DNA of 64,000 nt from Marinobacterium sp. (GCA_030602245.1 JAUWAC010000006.1:41245-105244), one strand, 5' to 3'. Shown: positions 1 through 9,612, numbered from the stretch's first letter. Made by a program: numbers and translations. Notes: a model not told the origin generated them from the letters alone.

Positions 1-702
1 CTGGCTCTGCGCGGCGAGTTGAACTGGCTGCAGGGCAGTAACCCCCATACCGGTCTGACGCTGAAGGTTCAGGGCGAGGATATCGGCGAGCAGCTGGTGC
101 AGTGGCAGCTCGACAAGGTGCTGGAAAGTGAACAGCTCGACGCCAGTCTGCAGCTGGAGTGGCCCGGCGCCCCCTGGCAGCTGAAAGCCTCGGGGCTCGA
201 TGGCGCGGTACAGTTCACACTCAAGGATGGGCGCCTGATCGAGTCCGGCAACAGCGCCAATCTGCTGCGGGTGTTCGGCATTCTGAACTTCAATACGCTG
301 GGGCGTCGTCTGCGGCTGGATTTCAGTGACCTGTTCAAGAAGGGGGTGGCCTTCGACCGCCTGCAGGGGGATTACCGTATCGACAACGGGGTCGCCCACA
401 CGGTGGAGCCGTTGCAGATGCAGGGGCCGTCGGCGAACCTGCAGGCGCGCGGTTCACTGAACTTCAGCGACGAAACCGTCGACAAGGAGATGGAAGTGGT
501 GCTGCCGCTGACCAGCAATGTGCCGTTTGCGGCGGTGCTGCTGGGCGCCCCCCAGGTGGCCGGCGCCGTGTTCCTGATCGACAAGCTGATCGGCGACAAG
601 CTGGAGCGGGTGACCACACTGCGCTATCGCATCAGCGGTGACTGGGGTGATCCGCAGGTGGAGCTGCAGACCCAGCCGCCGCAGCCGGCCGGGCAGCCGT
701 AA
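1..702 (+). CDS. yhdP: YhdP-family protein (AsmA-like), C-terminal part
   Basis: This is the 3' end of a long gene that begins before the window; the frame is open from base 1 to the TAA at 700-702. The visible 233 residues match the C-terminus of YhdP/DUF3971 proteins, very large AsmA/TamB-like inner-membrane-anchored proteins that help move phospholipid to the outer membrane. The typical end is seen: a phrase like SGNSANLLRVFGILNFNTLGRRLRL cut into its two halves (SGNSANLLRVFGILNF, then NTLGRRLRLDFSDLF), followed by a hydrophobic stretch near the end (PFAAVLLGAPQVAGAVFLID) and a short polar tail. The gene runs convergently into darP with only seven bases between. The N-terminus cannot be judged from here. 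Confidence 0.85.
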   Translation: MALRGELNWLQGSNPHTGLTLKVQGEDIGEQLVQWQLDKVLESEQLDASLQLEWPGAPWQLKASGLDGAVQFTLKDGRLIESGNSANLLRVFGILNFNTLGRRLRLDFSDLFKKGVAFDRLQGDYRIDNGVAHTVEPLQMQGPSANLQARGSLNFSDETVDKEMEVVLPLTSNVPFAAVLLGAPQVAGAVFLIDKLIGDKLERVTTLRYRISGDWGDPQVELQTQPPQPAGQP

Positions 703-709
703 ACAGGGC

Positions 710-1237
710 TCAGTCGCGCTCGCTGATCTCACGCAGGTAGCGGAACAGCTTGCGCGCCTGAGCCGGCGGTTTGTTCTGATCCCGCTCCTTTTTCGCATTG
801 CGCACCAGCTGACGCAGATGTTGCACGTCCACCTGCGGGTGCTCCTCGATGTAGGCCTGCAAGACGTCGTTGTCACCTGAAATCAGCCGTTCTCGCCACT
901 GCTCGAGGGCATGAAACAGCTGGTTGTGGGCGGCCGAGGCGGAGTCGAAACGGTCGACCGCCTCGCGGATCGCTTCCGCATCGGCAGTGCGCATCAGTTT
1001 GCCGATAAACTGCAGCTGGCGTTTGCGTGCCCCGTGCGAGCTGATCCGGCGCATCTCGGCCACGGCGTTGGCCAGGCGCTCGTCCATCGGTACCTGCGCC
1101 TGCTGGTCCGGGCGCAGTTCGGTGATCCGTTTGCCCAGTTCCTGCAGGGCTTCCATTTCGCGTTTGACCTGAGAGCGGCTTGGCGGCAACTGTTCGTCGT
1201 CAAAGCCGTGCAGGTTATCTGTATCGAAGTCGCTCAT
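710..1237 (-). CDS. darP: Ribosome biogenesis factor DarP (YjgA, DUF615)
   Basis: A 175-residue acidic and basic helical protein of the YjgA/DUF615 family, which binds late 50S ribosomal precursors in Escherichia coli. Family hallmarks seen are the PPSRSQVKREMEALQELG stretch near the start, the ISSHGARKRQLQFIGKLMR core and the VRNAKKERDQNKPPAQARKL segment near the end. An upstream extension of the frame is possible, but the ATG at 1235-1237 gives MSDFDTDNLHGFDDE, the usual acidic start of the family. It lies four bases downstream of mgtE on the same strand, so the two are probably co-transcribed. Confidence 0.9.
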   Translation of the reverse strand: MSDFDTDNLHGFDDEQLPPSRSQVKREMEALQELGKRITELRPDQQAQVPMDERLANAVAEMRRISSHGARKRQLQFIGKLMRTADAEAIREAVDRFDSASAAHNQLFHALEQWRERLISGDNDVLQAYIEEHPQVDVQHLRQLVRNAKKERDQNKPPAQARKLFRYLREISERD

Positions 1238-1241
1238 CGTC

Positions 1242-2594
1242 TCAACCAAAAAACAGGGTCGCCAGACCCAGAAATGCAAAGAATCCGACCACATCGGTAA
1301 TCGTGGTCAGCAACACGCTGCCGGCCAGCGCCGGATCGATACCGGCGGCCTTCAACGTCATCGGCAGCAGGGTGCCGGCGATGGCACCGGCCAGCAGATT
1401 GATGACGATGGCCAGTGCGATCACCAGACTGACGGTGGTATCACCAAACCAGACACTGGCCACGACCGCAACCACCACGGCCCAGAGCAGGCCGTTCAGC
1501 AGGCCGGCTATGAGCTCACGGTTGAACAGCCAGCCGATGTTGGCGCGTTCAATCTGTCCCAGCGCCTGACCGCGAATTACCAGCGTCAGGGTCTGGCTGC
1601 CGGCGATGCCGCCCATCGACGCGACAATCGGCATCAGCACCGCCAGTGCCACGACCTGTTCCAGTGTCGCTTCAAACAGGCCGATCACGGCGGAGGCGAT
1701 AAACGCGGTGATCAGGTTGATGCCCAGCCAGACCGCGCGGCGGCGGGTGGTACGCAGCACCGGGGCGAACGTATCGGCGTCGTCGTCGAGACCGGCCATG
1801 CTCATCAGGGAGTGGTCGGCATCCTCGCGGATGACGTCGACGACGTCGTCGATGGTGATACGCCCGAGCAGTTTGCCGTGCTCGTCGATGACCGGCGCCG
1901 AGACCAGATCCTGATCCTCGAACAGACGCGCCACCTCCTGTTCCGGCATGTCGGCCGGGATGCCGTCCAGCTCGGTATGCATGATCTCACGCACCATCAC
2001 CTGCGGGTCAGCGGTGAGCAGTCGGGTCAGCGGCAGCGTGCCGATATAGGAGTCCTTGCGGCTGACGACGAACAGGCTGTCGGTGGAGTGCGGTACCTCG
2101 TTGTGACGGCGCAGGTAGCGCAGTACGGTCTCGACGGTGATGTCGGGCCGGATCGTCACCGTATCGGTGTTCATCAGGCCGCCGGCGGTATCCTCCGGGT
2201 AGGAGAGCAGCTTCTCAACGCGCTTGCGGTTCTGCTTGTCCATGATCCGCAGCAGCTCTTTCATGACCCGTTCCGGGAGCTGCTGCAGGACGTCTGCCAT
2301 GTCGTCGGAGTCGAGCCCTTCGGTCACCAGCAGCAGTTCGCTGGCATCCATGCGGCTGAGGATATCGGCCTGCACATCATCGCCGAGATGTTGCAGTACC
2401 TTGCCTTCGTTCTCCTTGTTGAGCAGGTTCCAGAGGATCTGACGTTCCTTGGGGGGCGTCTTTTCCAGCAGACGGGCGGCTTCGGCCGGGCGCAGCCCCT
2501 TGTTGAGCATGAAGCGGAGCTGGCGGAGTTCTTCACTGCCCAGGGCGCTGGAGAGAAGATCGAGTTGACTCGGGTTATCCTGCGGGTTGCTCAT
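1242..2594 (-). CDS. mgtE: Magnesium transporter MgtE
   Basis: A 450-residue inner-membrane Mg2+ channel/transporter of the MgtE family. An N-terminal helical superhelix domain (about 1-130, with repeated MDASELLL and ILRIMDKQNRKRVEKLL helices) is followed by a CBS pair (about 135-255, with SAPVIDEHGKLLGRITIDDVVDVI) and five hydrophobic segments from about 285 to the end. The membrane motif MPIVASMGGIAGSQTLTLVIRG, here given as MPIVASMGGIAGSQ, lines the MgtE pore. Length and layout are normal. In the family the N and CBS domains act as a Mg2+ gate. It sits between darP and the nitrogen-PTS genes, as in pseudomonads. Confidence 0.95.
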   Translation of the reverse strand: MSNPQDNPSQLDLLSSALGSEELRQLRFMLNKGLRPAEAARLLEKTPPKERQILWNLLNKENEGKVLQHLGDDVQADILSRMDASELLLVTEGLDSDDMADVLQQLPERVMKELLRIMDKQNRKRVEKLLSYPEDTAGGLMNTDTVTIRPDITVETVLRYLRRHNEVPHSTDSLFVVSRKDSYIGTLPLTRLLTADPQVMVREIMHTELDGIPADMPEQEVARLFEDQDLVSAPVIDEHGKLLGRITIDDVVDVIREDADHSLMSMAGLDDDADTFAPVLRTTRRRAVWLGINLITAFIASAVIGLFEATLEQVVALAVLMPIVASMGGIAGSQTLTLVIRGQALGQIERANIGWLFNRELIAGLLNGLLWAVVVAVVASVWFGDTTVSLVIALAIVINLLAGAIAGTLLPMTLKAAGIDPALAGSVLLTTITDVVGFFAFLGLATLFFG

Positions 2595-2660
2595 GGGCGC
2601 GCGATCGCTTCAACTGGGGTGACACGGGGGTACAGGCAGTATAGCCGGGGCGGGAGGCGC

Positions 2661-2930
2661 CTATTCGGGCTCGTCGAAGCGGTTGTTGATCAGGGTTTCG
2701 ATCGCCTCCATCGCTTCGGTTTCGTCTTCGCCGGCGATACGGAAGGTCAGTTCAGTGCCCTTGGATGCGGCCAGCATCATCACGGCCATGATGCTCTTGC
2801 CATCGACCACACGCCCCTGCTTTTCGATCTTGATCTCGCTGGAGTAGTGACCGGTGGTGTTGATCAGCTTGGCCGCCGCCCTGGCATGCAGGCCCAGCTT
2901 GTTGATGATAGTCAGCTGCTTCTCGATCAT
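2661..2930 (-). CDS. ptsO: Nitrogen-PTS phosphocarrier NPr (HPr family)
   Basis: An 89-residue HPr-fold phosphocarrier. The phosphorylated histidine is His15 in the motif NKLGLHARAAAKL, and a serine equivalent to the HPr regulatory Ser46 is present in GKSIMAVMML. In the nitrogen PTS, phosphate passes from PtsP to NPr to EIIA-Ntr; no sugar is carried. Its neighbours rapZ and ptsN on the same strand and rpoN further upstream give the standard ptsN-rapZ-ptsO context, so NPr rather than sugar-PTS HPr is the better name. No EI(Ntr) gene is in the window. Confidence 0.93.
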   Translation of the reverse strand: MIEKQLTIINKLGLHARAAAKLINTTGHYSSEIKIEKQGRVVDGKSIMAVMMLAASKGTELTFRIAGEDETEAMEAIETLINNRFDEPE

Positions 2931-2954
2931 CTTGTCCTTGGCTCAAGCGGGGTC

Positions 2955-3812
2955 TCAGGTCAATTCGCGGTGGCGAACGTGGACATTATCCATAAGTTGA
3001 CTGAAATGGCCAGCCAGCACGTCGGCGATATAGACGGAGCGGTGCTGGCCGCCGGTGCAGCCGATGCCGACGGTGACATAGCTGCGGTTGTTGCGACGGA
3101 AGTGAGGCAGCCAGCGCTCGAGAAAGTCGCGGATGTCGCCGACCATGTCGTCTACTTCCGGGTTGTGCTTGAGAAACTCGATGACCGGCGCGTCGCGGCC
3201 GGTGTGCTGGCGCAGCTCCGGCACCCAGTAGGGGTTGGGCAGCATGCGTACATCGAAGGTGAAATCCACATCCAGCGGGACGCCGTGCTTGAAGCCAAAG
3301 GACTCGAACTGCAGTGACAGCGACTGTTCGACCCGGTTGGCGATGCGCAGCTTGATGGTATCGCGCAGCTCGTACAGGCTCAGGCGGGTGGTGTCGACAC
3401 GGATGTCGGCCAGGCTTGCGATACCGCCGAGCAGTTCGCGCTCGTAGGCGATCGCTTCCTGCAGGCCGGCCTGGCTGTCGGACAGCGGGTGTTTGCGCCG
3501 GGTCGCACTGTAGCGCTTCAGCAGGGTCGGCTCCGACGCGTCGAGATAGAGGATCTCGCAACTGAGATCGCCGCGCTGGCCGAGTTCCTGAATAATCTGG
3601 GGGAATGCGTGCAGGTTGCTGATCAGGTTGCGGGCATCGATGCTGACCGCCAGCTGCTCGGGGTGGTCGGGATCAAGCAGCATCTGTTCGATCAGATCCG
3701 GCAGGAGACGGGCGGGCAGGTTGTCGATGCAGTAGAACCCCACATCTTCCAACGCCTGCAGAGCGGTACTCTTGCCGGAGCCGGAACGGCCGCTGATCAC
3801 GACCAGTTTCAT
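2955..3812 (-). CDS. rapZ: RNase adapter / nucleotide-binding protein RapZ
   Basis: A 285-residue YvcJ/RapZ P-loop protein. The Walker A motif GRSGSGKST is at residues 8-16, the Walker-B-like FYCIDNLPARLLPDL follows at about 27-41, and the C-terminal domain carries the conserved VGIGCTGGQHRSVYIAD motif. In enterobacteria RapZ brings small RNAs controlling glmS to RNase E; in other bacteria the role is less clear. Its ATG shares one base with the ptsN stop (TGATG), so translation is likely coupled. It ends 24 bases before ptsO. Confidence 0.94.
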   Translation of the reverse strand: MKLVVISGRSGSGKSTALQALEDVGFYCIDNLPARLLPDLIEQMLLDPDHPEQLAVSIDARNLISNLHAFPQIIQELGQRGDLSCEILYLDASEPTLLKRYSATRRKHPLSDSQAGLQEAIAYERELLGGIASLADIRVDTTRLSLYELRDTIKLRIANRVEQSLSLQFESFGFKHGVPLDVDFTFDVRMLPNPYWVPELRQHTGRDAPVIEFLKHNPEVDDMVGDIRDFLERWLPHFRRNNRSYVTVGIGCTGGQHRSVYIADVLAGHFSQLMDNVHVRHRELT

Positions 3813-4279
3813 CAGGACGCCTGCTGGCTCGCGAGGCTGACAGCGGTGTCGTAGAGCTGCTGCGAGCGTTCGCAGCGGCGCAGCGATTCTCGCACACTCT
3901 CCTGGCTGAACAGCTCGGCCAGTCCCGCCAGTGTCTGCAGATGTTCCTCGGCGCCATCTTCGGGGACCAGCAGGAAGCAGAGCAGGTCAACCGGGCGGTT
4001 GTCGATCGCGTCAAAATCGATCGGCTCGCCCAGTGTCATCAGCAGGGCGATCGCCTGCGTGCAGTCGGGCAGGCGGCAGTGGGGGATCGCGACCCCTTCA
4101 CCGATACCGGTGCTGCCCAGCCGTTCGCGGTTGAGCAGGCTGCTGAAGATCAGATCTGCCGCGGGTGTCCCGGGCTGGCCGGCGAGGGTTTCGCTGGCCA
4201 GTTCCAGGACCCGCTTCTTGCTGAACGCCTCGGCATGGCAGAGTGTGCGGGGTTCGGTCAGCAGTTCAGTCAGGTTCAT
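3812..4279 (-). CDS. ptsN: Nitrogen-regulatory EIIA protein PtsN
   Basis: A 155-residue PTS EIIA (mannitol/fructose type) protein, the terminal phosphate acceptor of the nitrogen PTS. The active-site histidine is His67 in GEGVAIPHCRLPDC, and the family start MNLTELLTEPRT is seen. Unphosphorylated PtsN regulates potassium transport and stress responses in other proteobacteria. It follows hpf by 20 bases and overlaps rapZ by one base, the classic rpoN-hpf-ptsN-rapZ-ptsO order. Confidence 0.95.
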   Translation of the reverse strand: MNLTELLTEPRTLCHAEAFSKKRVLELASETLAGQPGTPAADLIFSSLLNRERLGSTGIGEGVAIPHCRLPDCTQAIALLMTLGEPIDFDAIDNRPVDLLCFLLVPEDGAEEHLQTLAGLAELFSQESVRESLRRCERSQQLYDTAVSLASQQAS

Positions 4280-4299
4280 TGTGTGACGGGTGCTTCCGG

Positions 4300-4590
4300 T
4301 TACTTGTGCGCTTTCATCTTTTCTTTGTGCTTGATGATCTGGCGATCGAGCTTGTCGATCAGCCCATCGATGGCGGCGTACATGTCGTCGTGTTCATGGG
4401 TGGCGAAGATCTGTCCGCCGGCAAGGTGGACATCGGCTTCAGCCTGCTGACGCTGCTTCTCAACGCTAAGAGTCACCTGGGCATTGGTGATGTTGTCAAA
4501 GTGGCGCTCAAGCTTGTCGAACTTGGTGCGGACATACTCGTTGAGGGCGTCAGTCAGTTCGACGTGGTGGCCAGTGATGTTGATCTGCAT
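4300..4590 (-). CDS. hpf: Ribosome hibernation promoting factor (short HPF)
   Basis: A 96-residue short-form HPF/YfiA ribosome-associated protein that binds between 30S and 50S subunits and favours dormant ribosomes. It has the start MQINITGHHVELTDALNEYV, the KFDKLERHFDNI helix and DMYAAIDGLIDKLDRQIIKHKEK near the end. A frame extension upstream is rejected because the ATG at 4588-4590 is preceded by a good GGAG ribosome site and gives the canonical N-terminus. It lies directly after rpoN on the same strand, as in most gammaproteobacteria. Confidence 0.95.
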   Translation of the reverse strand: MQINITGHHVELTDALNEYVRTKFDKLERHFDNITNAQVTLSVEKQRQQAEADVHLAGGQIFATHEHDDMYAAIDGLIDKLDRQIIKHKEKMKAHK

Positions 4591-4638
4591 ACGTATTCTC
4601 CTTTTATTGCACGCTTTTTTATCGTGCTTGCAATTCAA

Positions 4639-6150
4639 TTAAACCAGACGCTTGCGTTCATTAGAAGGCGGAATCGCCATCGCTTCGCGATATTTGGCAA
4701 TGGTCCGCCGGGCGACGTTGATTCCCTGTTCATCCAGCAACTGAGCGATCTTGTTGTCGCTCAGCGGCTTGGCCGGATTCTCGGCGGCAACCAGCTTTTT
4801 GATCAGGGCGCGGATCGCCGTCGAGGACGCGGCGCCGCCGTCTGAGGTGCTGACATGGCTGGAGAAAAAGTACTTCAGCTCGAAGATGCCGCGCGGGGTG
4901 TGCATGTATTTTTGCGTGGTGACGCGTGAGATCGTTGACTCGTGCATCCCGACCGCTTCGGCAATATCGTGCAGAACCATCGGCTTCATCGCCTCCTCGC
5001 CGTGCTCAAGGAAGTCGGACTGGCGGGCGACGATTTCGGTAGCCACCTTGAGCAGGGTGTCGTTGCGGCTGAGCAGGCTTTTCAGGAACCAGCGCGCCTC
5101 CTGCAGGTGGTTTTTCAGGAAGTTGTTGTCGGCGCTGTTGTCGGCGCGCCGGATCAGGTCGGCATACTGCGCGTTGATGCGCAGCTTGGGGGCGGCGTCC
5201 GGGTTCAGGTTGACGACCCACTCGCCCTTGACCTTGGTGACCACGACGTCGGGAATCACGTACTCCGACTGACTCGGGTTGATCATCGCGCCGGGTTTGG
5301 GGTTGAGTGACTGAATCAGGCGGATGATCGCCTGCAGCTGATCCTCACGCACACGCATGCGACGCAGCAGGGTCTTGTAGTCGTGGTTGCCGAGCAGCTG
5401 CAGATACTCTTCGACCAGCTTCAGCGCTTCATTCAGCCAGGGCGTGTCCGGGTCGAGCTGGCGCAGCTGGATCGCCAGACACTCGCTCAGATCGCGCGCG
5501 GCCACGCCGGGCGGATCGAACTGCTGCACGCGGTGCAGCACGGCTTCGATCTCGTCCAGATCCGCTTCGCCGAACGCGTCCGGCTGCTGCTGCTGGAACT
5601 GCTCGAGCAGTTCTTCGGTGCTCAGGGTCAGGTAGCCGTCCGGCTCGATACCGTCGATGATCGCTTCCGCCACGAGGCGGTCGTTATCGCTCATCGGGGT
5701 CAGGTTCAGCTGCCAGATCAGGTGATCCTGCAGGGTTTCGTCGCGGGTGTCGTTGTCGCCCGGTTCCCAGTCGTCGTCACGGGCCGGGGCTGAGCTGGCC
5801 GGCGTGGCCTGGAAGGTATCGTCCCAGGAGCTGTCGGTGGTGAGCTCGGAGGGGATGTCGTCACTCCAGCTGTCTTCGGCGCTGTCTTCGTAGCTCTCTT
5901 CGCGCTCGCTGGTATCGCTGCTGTCGCTGGCGTCTGCGCGCTCGCTGTTGTCGTTTTCGGTGTTGCCGTCGTCACTGCCGGGCAGGTCGTTGTCCTCTTC
6001 GCTTACCTCGAGCAGCGGGTTGCTCTCCAGTGCCTGCTGGATCTCCTGTTGCAGATCGAGCGTCGACAGTTGCAGCAGACGGATCGCCTGCTGCAGCTGC
6101 GGCGTCATGGTCAGTTGCTGGCCGATTTTAAGCTGTAGGGATTGCTTCAT
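4639..6150 (-). CDS. rpoN: RNA polymerase sigma-54 factor
   Basis: A 503-residue sigma-54. Region I is glutamine- and leucine-rich ([20 protein letters not shown] and on to about residue 50) and contacts enhancer-binding ATPases. A long acidic region II (about 50-130, rich in D, E and S) follows, then the core-binding and DNA-binding domains. The C-terminus carries the RpoN box as [10 protein letters not shown], followed by [13 protein letters not shown]. Isoleucine replaces the more usual valine in the box, a mild change. The acidic region is long but within family range. Confidence 0.97.
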   Translation of the reverse strand: MKQSLQLKIGQQLTMTPQLQQAIRLLQLSTLDLQQEIQQALESNPLLEVSEEDNDLPGSDDGNTENDNSERADASDSSDTSEREESYEDSAEDSWSDDIPSELTTDSSWDDTFQATPASSAPARDDDWEPGDNDTRDETLQDHLIWQLNLTPMSDNDRLVAEAIIDGIEPDGYLTLSTEELLEQFQQQQPDAFGEADLDEIEAVLHRVQQFDPPGVAARDLSECLAIQLRQLDPDTPWLNEALKLVEEYLQLLGNHDYKTLLRRMRVREDQLQAIIRLIQSLNPKPGAMINPSQSEYVIPDVVVTKVKGEWVVNLNPDAAPKLRINAQYADLIRRADNSADNNFLKNHLQEARWFLKSLLSRNDTLLKVATEIVARQSDFLEHGEEAMKPMVLHDIAEAVGMHESTISRVTTQKYMHTPRGIFELKYFFSSHVSTSDGGAASSTAIRALIKKLVAAENPAKPLSDNKIAQLLDEQGINVARRTIAKYREAMAIPPSNERKRLV

Positions 6151-6186
6151 ATACGCGACTTGCCATTACTCAATCGAATTGGGCGG

Positions 6187-6912
6187 TCAGAGCCTGAACT
6201 GCTCACCGAGATAAGCCTGGCGCACCTGCTGGTTGGCCAGAATCTGCTCCGGTTCACCCTGAGCCAGAATTCCGCCGTCACTGACAATATAGGCGCGCTG
6301 GCAGATATCGAGTGTCTCGCGAACGTTATGATCGGTGATCAGTACACCGATACCGCGATCCTGCAGGTGGCGAACCGTCTGTTTGATATCGCCAACCGAG
6401 ATCGGGTCGACGCCGGCAAACGGCTCATCGAGCAGAATGAAGGCCGGCTCGGTTGCCAGCGCGCGCGCAATCTCGACGCGGCGACGCTCACCACCGGACA
6501 GCGACATCCCGGTATTGTTGGCCAGGTGCGTGATGTGGAACTCCTCAAGCAGCTCCTGCAGGCGCTGCTCGCGCTGCGGTTTCGACAGCTCCTTGCGGGT
6601 TTCCAGTATCGCCATCAGGTTATCGCGCACGCTGAGCTTGCGAAAGATCGACGCTTCCTGCGGCAGGTAGCCGATACCGCGGCGGGCGCGGCCATGCATC
6701 GGCAGGCGCGTAATGTCATCGTCGTCGATGCGGATCTGGCCGTGATCGGCTTTGATCAGGCCGACGATCATGTAGAAGCAGGTGGTTTTGCCGGCGCCGT
6801 TGGGGCCGAGCAGACCAACCACTTCGCCGCTGCTGATCGCCAGTGATACATCACGGACCACCTGACGACCCTTGTAACTTTTGGCCAGATGCAGGGCTTC
6901 CAGCTGTTTCAT
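6187..6912 (-). CDS. lptB: LPS export ABC transporter ATP-binding protein LptB
   Basis: A 241-residue ABC ATPase that powers lipopolysaccharide extraction from the inner membrane with LptF, LptG and LptC. Walker [10 protein letters not shown], signature [13 protein letters not shown] and Walker [14 protein letters not shown] are intact, as is the switch histidine in [11 protein letters not shown]. Its start overlaps the lptA stop by four bases (ATGA). The order lptC-lptA-lptB-rpoN on the minus strand is the common gammaproteobacterial one; lptF and lptG are not in the window. Confidence 0.96.
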   Translation of the reverse strand: MKQLEALHLAKSYKGRQVVRDVSLAISSGEVVGLLGPNGAGKTTCFYMIVGLIKADHGQIRIDDDDITRLPMHGRARRGIGYLPQEASIFRKLSVRDNLMAILETRKELSKPQREQRLQELLEEFHITHLANNTGMSLSGGERRRVEIARALATEPAFILLDEPFAGVDPISVGDIKQTVRHLQDRGIGVLITDHNVRETLDICQRAYIVSDGGILAQGEPEQILANQQVRQAYLGEQFRL

Positions 6913-7430
6913 TGGCCGGCCCCGCCGTCATTTTTCGGCTGGATCACCATCTGGACGCGGGTGTCACCGCTTTCGCTGCTGTAGGCATCGACGATGGCGC
7001 GGTCCATGTTGTAGACGATGCGCTGGCCGGTAAACACATCCTGGCCCTGCTCGACCCGCGCCTGTTCCGTGATGGTGACTTCCTGGGCATCGACACGGTA
7101 TTCCATGCGCAGGCCGTAGGCGTAGGTGATCGGGTCGCTGGCGCGCGGCTGCTGCTCGAACTCGGCCGGCGTGCCGACCGACACGATCCGGTTCACGTCG
7201 CCGGCGGCATTGCGGTAAAGCTCAACGCGGTCGCCGCGGATCTTCATCGTGCCCTGTTCGATATTGACGTCGCCGCTGTACACGGTCACACCGGTGTTCT
7301 CGTTGATGCTGGCGCTGTCGGCGCTGATATGGATCGGCTGGGAGGCATCTTCCGGCAGTGCCAGTGCCGGTCCGGCAAGACTCAGCGTCAGTGTGCAGAT
7401 GGCCGCTTGCAGCAGAGGGTTAAGGCGCAT
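6909..7430 (-). CDS. lptA: LPS periplasmic bridge protein LptA
   Basis: A 173-residue periplasmic protein with a signal peptide (about 1-24, ending PALA) and a single OstA/LptA beta-jellyroll domain ([20 protein letters not shown] and [20 protein letters not shown]). LptA oligomers form the bridge that carries LPS to the outer membrane. Its start overlaps the end of lptC by 11 bases. Length is normal. Confidence 0.93.
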   Translation of the reverse strand: MRLNPLLQAAICTLTLSLAGPALALPEDASQPIHISADSASINENTGVTVYSGDVNIEQGTMKIRGDRVELYRNAAGDVNRIVSVGTPAEFEQQPRASDPITYAYGLRMEYRVDAQEVTITEQARVEQGQDVFTGQRIVYNMDRAIVDAYSSESGDTRVQMVIQPKNDGGAGQ

Positions 7431-7989
7431 CGTATCTACCCTGTACGTTGGAAAGCATCTCGACCCGGCGTTCGTCGAAGTAGACCTCCAGCCCCACCGT
7501 GTCGGTGCGGTCGTTGCCGCGGGTCAGTGTCGCCGGCGCATCGGTGCGGGCAAAATCGCGCGGCGGGTAGAGGTTCAGGGTGCTGGTGGTCAGCACGCTG
7601 CCGGGCCCGGTTTGCGGATTATGGTGAACCTCGACATCCCCTGCAAGCGCAATCTGACTCTGGTCATCCTCTATCCAGCCCTCGTTGGCCCGCATTTTGT
7701 ATGCGCCGCCATCGTCGGTGGGCTGGGTGGCGGTGGGTGCCACCAGCTCGCTGCCCTTGCGCTGCGGGAAGTGGCGCAGTTCCGGTGTTTGCCAGCGGTA
7801 GTCGATATCGCCATCCCGGTTCCAGTAGGTCGTGGTGGCGTCGCGCATGAAAAAGTCGAAGCTGGATGGCGTGTCCAGGGGTTGGTCGGGTTCGGTGCTC
7901 AGGTCGGTACCGGCAAAGCCCCAGTAGAGCAAAACCGGCGTGACGGTCGCCAGAGCGAGCAGCAGGCGGGCGCGGGCAGACGACAGCAC
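7420..7989 (-). CDS. lptC: LPS export protein LptC
   Basis: A 189-residue bitopic inner-membrane protein: one N-terminal membrane segment (about 7-25) and a periplasmic LptA-like jellyroll domain (about 45-185) with motifs YKMRANEGWIEDDQSQIALA and LEVYFDERRVEMLSNVQG. It docks LptB2FG to LptA. Sequence in this family is weakly conserved, so the call also rests on position between kdsC and lptA. It begins directly before the kdsC stop codon with no gap. Confidence 0.9.
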   Translation of the reverse strand: MLSSARARLLLALATVTPVLLYWGFAGTDLSTEPDQPLDTPSSFDFFMRDATTTYWNRDGDIDYRWQTPELRHFPQRKGSELVAPTATQPTDDGGAYKMRANEGWIEDDQSQIALAGDVEVHHNPQTGPGSVLTTSTLNLYPPRDFARTDAPATLTRGNDRTDTVGLEVYFDERRVEMLSNVQGRYDAP

Positions 7990-8541
7990 TCAGAGGTACT
8001 CCTCAAGCAGGCGGTCGAGTTTGCCCTGTGCCGCCAGAATCAGCTCGCACAGCTCGCGCGCCGCGCCGCTGCCGCCGGGCAGGCGCGTGCACCAGTGTGC
8101 CTGTTCCCTGACGCGCCAGTGGCCGTTGGGGACGGTGGCGCCGAAGGCGACGCGCCGGATCGCGGCCAGGTCCGGCAGGTCGTCGCCGATGTAGGCGGTG
8201 CGGCTGGCATCGAAGCCGGTTTCCTGCCACAACTCTTCGAGGGCGACGATCTTGTCTTCGCGGCCCTGGCGCAGATAGTTGATACCGAGCGCTTCGGCCC
8301 GCAGTTCAACCTGCGGCGAGCGGCGGCCGGTGATGATGGCGCTTTTGATGCCGCCGCGCTGCAGCAGCTTGATGCCCAGACCGTCGAGGATGCTGAACGA
8401 CTTGATCTCGCGGCCGTCGGCAAGGAAGTTGAGCTGGCCGCTGTTGAGGATGCCGTCGACGTCGAACACCACCAGCCCGATATGGCCCAGCCGTGCCCGC
8501 AGGTCGTCATTCAGTTCGTTGAGTCGCGGTGCGTCCAGCAT
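7990..8541 (-). CDS. kdsC: KDO-8-phosphate phosphatase KdsC
   Basis: A 183-residue HAD-family phosphatase that removes phosphate from KDO 8-phosphate in LPS inner-core synthesis. HAD motif I is VVFDVDGILNSGQ, motif II is SAIITGRRSP and motif IV is AYIGDDLPDL. The ATG at 8539-8541 is chosen because it gives the standard short N-terminus and overlaps the kdsD stop by one base; an upstream open extension has no family match. Directly paired with kdsD, the enzyme two steps earlier in the pathway. Confidence 0.94.
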   Translation of the reverse strand: MLDAPRLNELNDDLRARLGHIGLVVFDVDGILNSGQLNFLADGREIKSFSILDGLGIKLLQRGGIKSAIITGRRSPQVELRAEALGINYLRQGREDKIVALEELWQETGFDASRTAYIGDDLPDLAAIRRVAFGATVPNGHWRVREQAHWCTRLPGGSGAARELCELILAAQGKLDRLLEEYL

Positions 8542-9512
8542 CAGATGACCCCCGCCTTGAGCAGGTCGTGCATGTTGAGGGCGCCGACCGGGCGCTGTGC
8601 GGCATCGGTGACGATCAGGGCATTGATCTTGCGGCTCTGCATCACCTGCAGCGCCTCGGCGGCCAGAATGCCGCCGCGCACCGTGGTGCACTCGGCGGTC
8701 ATGACCTCACGAATCGGCGTCTGTTTGAGATCGATCTCCTGATCGAGTGTGCGGCGCAGGTCGCCGTCGGTGAAGATGCCGACCAGCGTGCCCTCGCTGT
8801 CGGTGACGGCGGTCATGCCCAGGCGCTTGCGCGTGACCTCGAGCAGGGCATCGCGAATCGAGGTGTCCTGATCCACCTGCGGGATCTCGGCGCCGGTGTG
8901 CATGATGTCATCGACGAGCAGCAGCAGGCGTCGGCCCAGTGCGCCTCCCGGATGGGAGAACGCAAAGTCCTCGGCGCTGAATCCGCGTGCTTCCAGCAGG
9001 GCGATCGCCAGTGCATCGCCCAGCACCAGCTGAGCCGTGGTGCTGGAGGTCGGTGCCAGTCCCAGCGGGCAGGCTTCGCGATCCACCGGAATGTGCAGGC
9101 TGACGTCAGCGGCCCGGGACAGGGTCGATTCCGGCTTTGCCGTGATGCTGATCAGCGGTGCCTTCATGCGCTTGATCAGCGGCAGAATCGTCACCACTTC
9201 AGCGGTCTCGCCCGAGTTGGAGAGGGCGACCACGACGTCGTCGCCGGTGATCATGCCCAGATCCCCGTGGCTGGCTTCGCCCGGATGGACGAAAAAGGAG
9301 GGGGTGCCGGTGCTGGCCAGCGTGGCGGCGATCTTGTTGCCGATATGCCCCGACTTGCCCATGCCGGTCACGATGACGCGGCCGCGGCAGCCGAGCATCA
9401 GTTCACAGGCGCGGGTGAAGCGCTCGTCCAGGTGGCTGAGCAGGTTTCGTACCGCATCCAGCTCCAGTTCGATGGTGCGTTTGCCGGTGCGGATAAAGTC
9501 AAAGGCGGTCAT
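8541..9512 (-). CDS. kdsD: Arabinose-5-phosphate isomerase KdsD
   Basis: A 323-residue KpsF/GutQ family isomerase converting ribulose 5-phosphate to arabinose 5-phosphate, the first KDO precursor. An N-terminal SIS sugar-isomerase domain (about 40-170, with GRVIVTGMGKSGHIGNKIA and ISNSGETAEV-type VVALSNSGETAEVVT) is followed by two CBS domains (about 205-323, including MTAVTDSEGTLVGIFTDGDL and NALIVTDAAQRPVGALNMHD). It is the first gene of the minus-strand kds-lpt-rpoN operon, divergent from mlaF. Confidence 0.95.
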   Translation of the reverse strand: MTAFDFIRTGKRTIELELDAVRNLLSHLDERFTRACELMLGCRGRVIVTGMGKSGHIGNKIAATLASTGTPSFFVHPGEASHGDLGMITGDDVVVALSNSGETAEVVTILPLIKRMKAPLISITAKPESTLSRAADVSLHIPVDREACPLGLAPTSSTTAQLVLGDALAIALLEARGFSAEDFAFSHPGGALGRRLLLLVDDIMHTGAEIPQVDQDTSIRDALLEVTRKRLGMTAVTDSEGTLVGIFTDGDLRRTLDQEIDLKQTPIREVMTAECTTVRGGILAAEALQVMQSRKINALIVTDAAQRPVGALNMHDLLKAGVI

Positions 9513-9612
9513 GGGTTCGGGCCAGTCCTCAGTTAAGGTTTTGCTAAGGCGCTACAGTTTACATCAGTGTGGCAGGGGGGCACAGCCGCTGGGCTGCGTG
9601 CGTTTTGCTCAG

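Noticed and set aside
1812..3317. A 501-residue open frame on the plus strand across mgtE, ptsO and rapZ
   Set aside because: It is antisense to three strongly conserved genes and has no family motif; high-GC DNA produces such long shadow frames.
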